From the NCBI RefSeq assembly GCF_014931605.1, contig NZ_CP053382.1:4154001-4218000 (forward strand): a stretch of DNA of 64,000 bases. The letters are read 5' to 3'. The notes beneath the pieces are model-generated. The model was not told the DNA's origin. It did no database searches and was given only the letters and a program-made list of their open reading frames with translations. The translations under genes and the position numbers were made by a program. This DNA comes from Halomonas sp. MCCC 1A13316. GTDB lineage: Bacteria > Pseudomonadota > Gammaproteobacteria > Pseudomonadales > Halomonadaceae. Shown in pieces: positions 57,439 to 64,000 of the stretch. How positions within the stretch are numbered: position 1 is the first letter of the stretch; each line of letters begins with the position of its first letter.

Positions 57439-57854
57439 CAGCCGCGCTCTCCCTCGTCGCTGCCATCCGGCTCGCCTGCCTCGCCAGGATGCCGAGTACG
57501 GTCACTTTCGACCGCCTCGTCGATCAGCGAGGAGAGCCGTTGACCGCGCACCACGCTCTCGTCGTAGTGAAAGCGCAGCTCCGGCACGTGACGCAGCTTG
57601 ATGCGCCGGGCGATCTGACTGCGCAGGAACCCCGCCGCCTGCTTGAGAACCTTGAGGTTCTCCTTGATGCGCTCGGGGCTGTCCTCGCCCAGCAGGGTCA
57701 CGTAGACGTCGGCATAGCCGAGGTCACGGCTGACCGTGACCCCGCTGACGGTGACCATGCCCAGGCGCGGGTCCTTGACCTCGCGCTGGATCAGCACGGC
57801 CAGCTCCTTCTGCAGCTGGTCGCCGACCCGGTCGGTACGCTTGAACTCGCGCAT
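57438..57854 (-). CDS. rbfA: Ribosome-binding factor A
   Basis: Late maturation factor of the 30S subunit, needed for 16S 5' end processing and cold growth. The 138-residue KH-fold protein has MREFKRTDRVGDQLQKELAVLIQREVKDPRLGMVTVSGV, written here only by its ends at residues 1-40, then DLGYADVYVTLLGED and RHVPELRFHYDESVVRGQRLSSLID. The acidic, glycine-rich tail after residue 118 is variable in the family. It lies 18 bases after infB. Confidence 0.95.
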   Translation of the reverse strand: MREFKRTDRVGDQLQKELAVLIQREVKDPRLGMVTVSGVTVSRDLGYADVYVTLLGEDSPERIKENLKVLKQAAGFLRSQIARRIKLRHVPELRFHYDESVVRGQRLSSLIDEAVESDRTRHPGEAGEPDGSDEGERG

Positions 57855-57872
57855 GCTCTACTCCCGCTGCGA

Positions 57873-60407
57873 TTACAGCGTCCGCTCGACCTTGACCTGG
57901 TCGAAGACTTCGATCTTGTCGCCGACCTGGACGTCGTTGTAGTTCTTGACGCCGATGCCGCACTCCATGCCGTTGCGCACTTCCTGAACATCGTCCTTGA
58001 AGCGACGCAGCGACTCGAGCTCGCCTTCGTAGATGACCACGTTGTCGCGCAGCACGCGGATCTTCTTGTTACGGAAGACGGTTCCCTCGACCACCATGCA
58101 GCCGGCCACGGCGCCGATCTTGGGTGCGCGGAAGACGTCGCGGACCTCGGCCACGCCGACGATCTCCTCCTTCCACTCCGGTGCCAGCATGCCGCTCATC
58201 GCCTGCTTGACCTCGTCGATCAGCTGGTAGATGACGCTGTAGTAGCGCAGGTCCAGCCCCTCGCGCTCGATGATCTCGCGGGCAGCGGCGTCGGCACGCA
58301 CGTTGAAGCCGACCACGATGGCTTCGGAGGCCAGCGCCAGGTTGGCGTCGGTACCGGTGATGCCACCCACGCCGGAGGAGACTACGGCCACCTGCACTTC
58401 TTCGGTGGAGAGCTCTTCCAGGGCGCCCTTGATCGCTTCCAGCGAACCCTGCACGTCGGCCTTGAGCACGATGTTGACCTTGGCCACCTCGTCCTGGCCC
58501 ATCTGGCTGAACATGTTCTCCAGCTTGGCCTTCTGCTGGCGTGCCAGGCGCACCTCGCGGTACTTGCCCTGACGGAAGTTGGCGACCTCGCGAGCCTTCT
58601 TCTCGTCGGCCACGACCATGAAGTCGTCACCGGCGTCCGGCGTGCCGTCGAGACCCTGGATCTCGACCGGCATGGCGGGACCCACCTCTTCGACCTGCTG
58701 GCCGAGTTCGTTGGTCAGCGCACGTACGCGGCCGTAATGCAAACCGGCCAGCACGATGTCGCCCCGCCTCAGGGTGCCGTTCTGCACCAGTACGGTGGCC
58801 ACCGGGCCGCGGCCCTTGTCGAGGCGCGACTCGACCACCACGCCCTTGCCGGGCGCTTCCGGTACCGCCTTGAGTTCGAGCACCTCGGAAACCAGCTGGA
58901 TCGCTTCCAGCAACTCCTCGATGCCTTCACCGCTCTTGGCCGAGACGTGGACGAACTGAGTGTCGCCACCCCACTCCTCGGAGATGACACCATGCTGCGA
59001 CAGCTCGTTCTTGACCCGGTCCGGGTCGGCTCCCGACTTGTCGATCTTGTTGACCGCCACCACCATGGGCACGTCGGCCGCCTTGGAGTGCTCGATCGCC
59101 TCGATGGTCTGCGGCATGACCCCGTCATCGGCCGCCACCACCAGGATGACCACGTCGGTGGCCTTGGCACCGCGGGCACGCATGGCGGTAAACGCCGCGT
59201 GGCCGGGGGTGTCGAGGAAGGTCACGCCGCCGTGCTCGTCCTCGACGTGGTAGGCACCGATGTGCTGGGTGATGCCGCCAGCCTCGCCGGTGGCCACCTT
59301 GGCCTTGCGAATATAGTCGAGCAGCGAGGTCTTGCCGTGGTCGACGTGACCCATCACCGTGACCACCGGCGAGCGGGTGATTTCCTCGCCTTCGTAGGAG
59401 ATGCCTTCGAGCATTTCGGTCTCGAGGGCATCATCCTTGATCAGCTTGGGCTTGTGGCCCATCTCCTCGACGACGATCGCCGCGGTGTCCTGATCGATGG
59501 TCTGGTTGATGGTCACCGCCGCGCCCATGGTGAACATGGTCTTGATGACCTCGTTCGCCTTGATCGACATCTTGTCGGCCAGCTCGGCGATGCTGATCGA
59601 TTCGGGAATCGAGACTTCGCGCACGATCGGCTGCGTCGGCTTCTGGAAGCCGTGCTTGCCGCCACCACCCTGGCTGCTCCCGCGGCGTCCACCGCGACGC
59701 TCGGCGCGCTTGACCTTCTTGCCACCGCCACGACGACGCTCCTCGCGATCGCCACGATCGTCCTCGTCGCGGTCGTGACGTCCCTTCTTGGCCGAAGCCT
59801 TCTTGGGCGGCGCGGTGCGACGGTCGGTACGACCCTCCTTGGGCGGAGCGGGCGGCTCGGGTTCGCCGGTCGGCTCTGTGGTCGCTTCCAGCTCGGGAAC
59901 CGGCATCTGGGGCTCGGCGGCGGCTTTCGGCGCCTCGGCCTTGGCGGCTTCCTCGCGAGCGGCCTGATCGGCGGCGCGCGTCTTGGCCTGCTCGGCTTCC
60001 TGGGCCTCCTCGGCCTCACGCTTGGCCTGTGAATCGGCCATGTCGCCTACCAACTGACGCGGCCCACTCTCTTCCACCGGCTCCGGCGTCGGCGCTTCTT
60101 CCTCTTCGGCGCGCTTGACGTAGGTACGCTTCTTGCGCACCTGCACCTCGATGGTCTTGCCGCGCTCGCCGGTCTTGATCCGGCTGCGGGTCTTGCGCGT
60201 CAACGTGATGCGGTTGCGCGCGCCGGCACCAGTACTGCTGCCGCCATGACTCTTGGTCAGGTAGTCGAGCAGCTTGCGCTTATCCTCCTCGGATACGGCA
60301 TCGCTTTCGGACTGGTGTTCGAGCCCGGCTTCTTTCATCTGTTCCAGCAGGCGGGGCACATCGCGGCCCACCTTCGCTGCAAAATCCTTAACGGTCATTT
60401 CCGACAT
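57873..60407 (-). CDS. infB: Translation initiation factor IF-2
   Basis: GTPase that brings fMet-tRNA to the 30S subunit. The 844-residue protein has the IF2 N-terminal subdomain ([20 protein letters not shown]), a long charged linker rich in Ala, Glu, Arg and Pro (about 55-270), the G1 motif [13 protein letters not shown]3 DTPGHAAF and G4 NKIDK (around 345-460), then domains II, III and C2 ([18 protein letters not shown] near the end). It is somewhat shorter than E. coli IF2-alpha (890), with the difference in the linker. An internal start for a shorter isoform cannot be excluded. Confidence 0.96.
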   Translation of the reverse strand: MSEMTVKDFAAKVGRDVPRLLEQMKEAGLEHQSESDAVSEEDKRKLLDYLTKSHGGSSTGAGARNRITLTRKTRSRIKTGERGKTIEVQVRKKRTYVKRAEEEEAPTPEPVEESGPRQLVGDMADSQAKREAEEAQEAEQAKTRAADQAAREEAAKAEAPKAAAEPQMPVPELEATTEPTGEPEPPAPPKEGRTDRRTAPPKKASAKKGRHDRDEDDRGDREERRRGGGKKVKRAERRGGRRGSSQGGGGKHGFQKPTQPIVREVSIPESISIAELADKMSIKANEVIKTMFTMGAAVTINQTIDQDTAAIVVEEMGHKPKLIKDDALETEMLEGISYEGEEITRSPVVTVMGHVDHGKTSLLDYIRKAKVATGEAGGITQHIGAYHVEDEHGGVTFLDTPGHAAFTAMRARGAKATDVVILVVAADDGVMPQTIEAIEHSKAADVPMVVAVNKIDKSGADPDRVKNELSQHGVISEEWGGDTQFVHVSAKSGEGIEELLEAIQLVSEVLELKAVPEAPGKGVVVESRLDKGRGPVATVLVQNGTLRRGDIVLAGLHYGRVRALTNELGQQVEEVGPAMPVEIQGLDGTPDAGDDFMVVADEKKAREVANFRQGKYREVRLARQQKAKLENMFSQMGQDEVAKVNIVLKADVQGSLEAIKGALEELSTEEVQVAVVSSGVGGITGTDANLALASEAIVVGFNVRADAAAREIIEREGLDLRYYSVIYQLIDEVKQAMSGMLAPEWKEEIVGVAEVRDVFRAPKIGAVAGCMVVEGTVFRNKKIRVLRDNVVIYEGELESLRRFKDDVQEVRNGMECGIGVKNYNDVQVGDKIEVFDQVKVERTL

Positions 60408-60434
60408 CTCGACCCTCCTCAGCCCGTGACCCGT

Positions 60435-61928
60435 TTACTGTTCGTTCGCGAACCAGGGCGCACGGGCAGTCATGATCAGTGCTGCAGCGCGCTCCTCGTC
60501 CATGCCTTCGATGTCCATCAGATCGTCGACGGACTGCTCGGCGAGGTCCTCCATGGTAACGATGCCCCGGCTCGCCAGAATGAAGGCCAGGTGACGCTCC
60601 ATACCGTCCATCTCCAGCAGGTCATCGGCCGGCTGTGCGCCGTCCAATTCCTCCTCAGAGGCAATGGCAAGCGTCAGCAGTTCATCCTTGGCCCGAGCGC
60701 GCAACTCTTCCACCAGTTCTTCGTCGAGCTCCTCGATCTCGAGAATCTCCTCGAGGGGCACGTAGGCGATCTCCTCCAGCGTAGTGAAGCCCTCTTCCAC
60801 CAGCAGCCGGGCGAGGTCGTCCTCGATCTCCAGGTGCTGAATGAAGTGCTCGACCAGGCTGTCGATCTCCTGCTCGCGCTTGTCTTCCGCCTCGCCCTCG
60901 GTCATGACGTTGATGCGCCAGCCGGTGAGCTCGGAGGCCAGACGCACGTTCTGACCGCTGCGGCCGATAGCCTGGGCAAGATTGTCCTCGGCCACCGCCA
61001 CGTCCATGGCATGCGCATCCTCGTCGACCAGGATCGAGCCGACATCCGCCGGCGCCATGGCATTGATCACCAGCTGCGCGGGATTGTCGTCCCACAGGAT
61101 GATGTCGACCCGCTCGTTCTGCAGCTCGCTCGATACCGCCTGCACACGGGAACCGCGCATGCCCACGCAGGCACCGACTGGATCGATACGCCGATCGTTG
61201 GTCTTCACCGCGATCTTGGCCCGGGAGCCGGGATCGCGCGCCGCCCCTTTGATCTCGATGAGCTGTTCGGCGATTTCCGGCACTTCGATCTTGAATAGCT
61301 CGATGATCAGCTCGGGGCAGGTGCGCGAGAGGATCAGTTGCGCACCGCGCGCCTCGGCGTCGACCTTGACCAGCAGCGCACGCACCCGGTCATTCATGCG
61401 GTAGCGCTCGCCGGGGATCATCTCGCTGCGCGGCAGGAACGCCTCGGCGTTGTCGCCCAGATCGATGATCAGGCCGTCGCGGGTGGTCTTCTTGACGATA
61501 CCGGCCACCAGCTCGCCTTCGCGCTCGGCATATTGCCGCACGACCTCGGCGCGCTCGGCCTCGCGCACCTTCTGCACGATGACCTGTTTGGCGGTCTGGG
61601 CCGCGATGCGTCCGAAGGCAGCGTTCTCGATCTGTTCCTCGACCACGTCGCCCAGTGTGAGAGGCGGGTCGCGGCGCTCGGCGAACGACTGCTTGATCTC
61701 GGCGTCAGGATTCTCGAATTCGTCATCTTCCACCACTTGCCAGCGGCGGAAGGTCTCGTAGTCGCCCGTTTGACGATCGATATGCACCCGCACGCTGACT
61801 TCGCGGCCCTCGAAGCGCTTGCGTGACGCGCTGGCCAGCGCCGCTTCGACGGCCTCGAAGATCACATTACGTGGCACGCCCTTCTCGTTGGAGATCGCAT
61901 CCACGACCGTCAGTATTTCTTTACTCAT
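60435..61928 (-). CDS. nusA: Transcription termination/antitermination factor NusA
   Basis: RNA-polymerase-bound factor for pausing, termination and, with boxA/NusB, antitermination. The 497-residue protein has the N-terminal domain ([19 protein letters not shown]), an S1 domain (about 135-200), two KH domains ([18 protein letters not shown], about 247-264, and the [21 protein letters not shown] motif, about 318-338) and two acidic C-terminal repeats (about 365-490), as in E. coli. It lies between rimP and infB. Its substrates, the two boxA sites, are in the rRNA operon of this window. Confidence 0.96.
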   Translation of the reverse strand: MSKEILTVVDAISNEKGVPRNVIFEAVEAALASASRKRFEGREVSVRVHIDRQTGDYETFRRWQVVEDDEFENPDAEIKQSFAERRDPPLTLGDVVEEQIENAAFGRIAAQTAKQVIVQKVREAERAEVVRQYAEREGELVAGIVKKTTRDGLIIDLGDNAEAFLPRSEMIPGERYRMNDRVRALLVKVDAEARGAQLILSRTCPELIIELFKIEVPEIAEQLIEIKGAARDPGSRAKIAVKTNDRRIDPVGACVGMRGSRVQAVSSELQNERVDIILWDDNPAQLVINAMAPADVGSILVDEDAHAMDVAVAEDNLAQAIGRSGQNVRLASELTGWRINVMTEGEAEDKREQEIDSLVEHFIQHLEIEDDLARLLVEEGFTTLEEIAYVPLEEILEIEELDEELVEELRARAKDELLTLAIASEEELDGAQPADDLLEMDGMERHLAFILASRGIVTMEDLAEQSVDDLMDIEGMDEERAAALIMTARAPWFANEQ

Positions 61929-61981
61929 GCCTATGCCTCGCCAGAAAACCTGTTCTTGTGCACCAGCCTTGGCCAGCGACC

Positions 61982-62443
61982 TCAGTCTTCGAACCGGGGA
62001 ACCACCCGCGCCTGATCGATGCTTTCGATCGGAAAGCAGTACTCTTCTTCATCCAGCTGCAGCAGCACCTCGTCCTCCTCGATGCCGGTCAGCAGCCCCT
62101 GAAACTTGCGTCGCCCATCGAACGGCGCGCGCAGCTTCAGCGCCACCTGATGTCCGGCGAAGCGCGCGAACTGGTCGAGAGTGAAGAGCGGACGGTCCAT
62201 GCCCGGCGACGACACCTCCAGGCGATACTCCCCCGGAATGGGATCCTCCACATCGAGCACGGCACTGACCTGGCGACTGATATCGGCGCAGTGATCCACG
62301 CTCACACCGTCGGCATGATCAATGTAGATCACAAGGCGGGAGTGCTTGCCCTGGGGGCGATAATCGATGCCCCAGAGCTCGAAACCCATGGCGGTGACCA
62401 CCGGCTCGATCAGCGCGTACAGCGCAGCGTCCTTGAGTGCCAC
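61982..62443 (-). CDS. rimP: Ribosome maturation factor RimP
   Basis: Needed for maturation of the 30S subunit. The 153-residue protein is colinear with E. coli Rim[48 protein letters not shown] split by position at about 35-70, and [16 protein letters not shown]. The start is the GTG at 62443 (VALKDAAL): AGGAG lies 8 bases before it, and no ATG fits the family length; the upstream extension to 62596 runs through a terminator and tRNA spacer. It leads the rimP-nusA-infB-rbfA-truB run. Confidence 0.94.
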   Translation of the reverse strand: MALKDAALYALIEPVVTAMGFELWGIDYRPQGKHSRLVIYIDHADGVSVDHCADISRQVSAVLDVEDPIPGEYRLEVSSPGMDRPLFTLDQFARFAGHQVALKLRAPFDGRRKFQGLLTGIEEDEVLLQLDEEEYCFPIESIDQARVVPRFED

Positions 62444-62564
62444 AGAGAAAGCTCCTACAGCCGTTGCATCAGGCACCTGGCCGGGAGTGAACAGGAAAGC
62501 TAGGTGGCTGATTGGCGTTGCCCGAACAAGCACTGCCGGCCGGGACCGACAGTATGCTGCTAAC

Positions 62565-62589
62565 AAAAAGCCCCTTCGCAGGAAGGGGC
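62565..62589 (-). terminator. Terminator between tRNA-fMet and rimP
   Basis: Minus-strand stem of 8 bp (62582-62589 with 62570-62577, loop of 4), followed by TTTTTG (A run 62565-62569 on the plus strand). It ends the tRNA-fMet transcript, leaving some read-through for rimP possible. Confidence 0.88.
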
Positions 62590-62655
62590 CTTTCACAAGA
62601 AACCTGTAGTACCACTTTCGGCATCCTGCATCCCGTTCGGACGCTTGCCGGAAGA

Positions 62656-62732
<77 letters not shown>

Positions 62733-62748
62733 ACATTCCAGGTCGGCG

Positions 62749-62777
62749 ATTGTAGGCGCGATACTGGCCTAAGTCAA
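62749..62777 (-). promoter_or_regulatory. Promoter of tRNA-fMet
   Basis: Minus-strand TTGACT (62772-62777), 17-base spacer, TACAAT (62749-62754), 17 bases before the tRNA. A near-consensus stable-RNA promoter. Confidence 0.85.
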
Positions 62778-62853
62778 GCCGGTGCCTACATTCTTCCTGG
62801 TGCCAATCCTGCTTCTGACGACTCGCGACCCACTCGGACCGCAGCGTTTCAGA

Positions 62854-62940
62854 TGGTGCCGAAGGCGGGACTTGAACCCGCACGACCATAAGGTCACTAC
62901 CCCCTCAAGATAGCGTGTCTACCAATTCCACCACTTCGGC
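62854..62940 (-). tRNA. leuU: tRNA-Leu (anticodon GAG)
   Basis: 87 nt with encoded CCA (62854-62856) and a long variable arm. Acceptor GCCGAAG/CTTCGGC; loop TTGAGGG gives anticodon GAG. Lies 24 bases after secG and is probably cut from the secG transcript, as the secG-leuU order in E. coli suggests. Confidence 0.94.
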
Positions 62941-62964
62941 TTGCTTGACTGCCGGAGATGCGAC

Positions 62965-63324
62965 TCAGCCGTCGCTTTCCTCCAGCACTGGCGCGGTATT
63001 ATCCACATCACTGGCTTCGTCGTCAAGGGTTGGCAGCCCGCGCTGCTGCTCGATCAATCGCGAGTCGGGGATGCCCGCCTCGGGAGCCCTACCGCTCTGG
63101 CTGCCGAAATAGGCCAGGGTCAATGAGGTGGCGAAGAACGCTGCCGCCAGCACCGCCGTGGTGCGTGAAAGGAAGCTGCCGCTGCCGCGCGAACCGAACA
63201 CGGTCTGGGAAGCACCGCCACCGAAGGCGGCGCCGGCTTCGGCACCCTTGCCCTGCTGTAGCAGGATGAGTACGACCAGGGCGATGGCGATCGCCACATG
63301 GATCATGAGAATGGCAACTTGCAT
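62965..63324 (-). CDS. secG: Protein translocase subunit SecG
   Basis: Small inner-membrane subunit of the SecYEG translocon. The 119-residue protein has a first membrane helix (about 3-21), the conserved LLQQGKGAEAGAAFGGGASQTVFGSRGSGSFLSR loop (described by its residue range 20-54), a second helix (about 55-73), and an acidic C-terminal tail. It begins 4 bases after tpiA, so both are one transcript that also runs into tRNA-Leu. Confidence 0.95.
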   Translation of the reverse strand: MQVAILMIHVAIAIALVVLILLQQGKGAEAGAAFGGGASQTVFGSRGSGSFLSRTTAVLAAAFFATSLTLAYFGSQSGRAPEAGIPDSRLIEQQRGLPTLDDEASDVDNTAPVLEESDG

Positions 63325-63328
63325 GGGT

Positions 63329-64000
63329 TCAACCTGCTGACTGGCAAATGGCTAGGAAATCGTCGGCCTTGAGCGAAGCGCCGCCCACCAGGCCGCCGTC
63401 GATGTCGGGCTGGGCCAACAGCTCAGCCGCGTTGCCGGCGTTCATGCTGCCGCCGTACAGCAGGCGCAGGCCTGCCGCGAGTTCACGATCGAAGCCGGCC
63501 TGGTACTCACGGATGGCGGCCATGACCTCCTGCGCCTGCTTGGGCGTGGCGGTGCGGCCGGTACCGATGGCCCAGACCGGCTCATAGGCAATGATCACGC
63601 GTTTGCGCTGATCTGGCTCCAGACGGGCCATCACATAGCCCACCTGACGCAGCACGACCTCCATGGTCCTGCCGGCATCACGCTCCTCGAGGGTCTCGCC
63701 TACGCAGAGGATCGGCGTAATGTCGGCGTTCAGTGCCGCCAGCAGCCGATCATGCACGGCCGCGTCGTCCTCGCGGTAGAGCTGGCGCCGCTCGGAGTGA
63801 CCCGCCAGGGCAAACTCGACGCCGAACTCCTTGAGCATACGCCCGCTCACCTCGCCGGTGCGGGCACCGGAGTGGAGCGGATTCAGCGTCTGAGCCCCCA
63901 GCCGCAGCGAGGTGCCGTCGAAGGCGCGCCGCGCCGCGTCCAGGTAGGGAAAAGGCGGCAGAATGACCATGTCCAGCGGCGCCGGGAGCGTCGTTCCGGC
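63329..64000 (-). CDS. tpiA: Triose-phosphate isomerase, 3' part (runs off the window)
   Basis: Interconverts dihydroxyacetone phosphate and glyceraldehyde 3-phosphate. The last 223 codons are visible; about 25-30 N-terminal residues lie beyond base 64000. Catalytic His and Glu are in ALAGHSERRQLYRE and YEPVWAIGTGRTAT, and the phosphate loop is YGGSMNAGNAAELLAQPDIDG, here given by its start. The sequence before the first visible Met (LPAPLDMVILPPFPYL) continues the frame up to the edge, confirming the truncation is only by the window. secG follows in the same operon. Confidence 0.95.
   Translation of the reverse strand, partial: AGTTLPAPLDMVILPPFPYLDAARRAFDGTSLRLGAQTLNPLHSGARTGEVSGRMLKEFGVEFALAGHSERRQLYREDDAAVHDRLLAALNADITPILCVGETLEERDAGRTMEVVLRQVGYVMARLEPDQRKRVIIAYEPVWAIGTGRTATPKQAQEVMAAIREYQAGFDRELAAGLRLLYGGSMNAGNAAELLAQPDIDGGLVGGASLKADDFLAICQSAG

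Noticed and set aside
57489..60032. 847-codon open frame antisense to rbfA and infB
   Set aside because: It mirrors the codon pattern of the GC-rich infB gene (low stop density on the opposite strand). Its product is a run of Leu, Asp, His, Val and Gly without any domain, and infB and rbfA are certain.

Overview
The window looks like a stretch of chromosome from a moderately halophilic gammaproteobacterium of the Halomonas/Billgrantia type (Halomonadaceae). It encodes an ectoine hydroxylase (EctD), its 16S rRNA resembles that of this family, it is GC-rich throughout, and its gene order is shared partly with Pseudomonas (polA-DUF2782-thrB; pilU-pilT/yggS-proC-yggT-metX-metW; dksA-gluQ-cbrXAB-pcnB-folK-panBC) and partly with E. 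coli (secG-leuU-metY-rimP-nusA-infB-rbfA-truB-rpsO-pnp). I see no insertion sequence, prophage, CRISPR array or toxin-antitoxin module; the window is almost wholly core genome.

Layout. 0-6 kb: 5' part of polA (minus), DUF2782 lipid/secretory protein, thrB, speA, an FAH-family hydrolase and ectD. 6-15 kb: yqhA, a tRNA Phe-Gln-Thr operon, mutY-yggX, a panZ-asmA operon, and hisBHAF followed by a small exported protein. 15-23 kb: yjaG, an ATL/MGMT-like gene divergent from a glutamine-amidotransferase-like gene whose nucleophile is missing, selD-selU, radA, an NlpE-like lipoprotein, an AEC transporter, hisC and a VOC protein. 23.7-29.4 kb: a complete rRNA operon on the minus strand (16S-tRNA-Ile-tRNA-Ala-23S-5S) with tandem promoters, two boxA sites and processing stems. 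29.7-41 kb: tyrS, anmK, pilU-pilT, yggS-proC-yggT-metX-metW-DUF4426-Rieske, sfsA and an aminotransferase. 41-53.6 kb: dksA, gluQ, cbrX-cbrA-cbrB, an 858-bp gene-free region holding a CrcZ-like RNA, pcnB-folK, panB-panC-panD and a thiolase. 53.8-64 kb: pnp, rpsO, truB, rbfA, infB, nusA, rimP, tRNA-fMet, tRNA-Leu, secG and the 3' part of tpiA.

The strongest signal outside ordinary genes is at 47.6-48.1 kb, directly downstream of the sigma-54 activator gene cbrB. It has a near-consensus -24/-12 promoter, an upstream TGTTAC/GTAACA inverted repeat, about 500 nt of non-coding sequence with at least eight AAC/AAT-rich clusters (most placed in the loops of separate GC-closed hairpins), and a clean intrinsic terminator. 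By position and design it is a candidate CrcZ-type Hfq/Crc decoy RNA outside Pseudomonas, driven by the adjacent two-component system.

Other functional links: pantothenate synthesis is represented twice, by panBCD at 50-52 kb and by a PanZ-like PanD activator/sensor at 11 kb; histidine genes are split between hisBHAF and a distant hisC; selD and selU form a minimal module for 2-selenouridine in tRNA; and the nusA-infB cluster keeps the translation/RNA-decay order known from enterobacteria.
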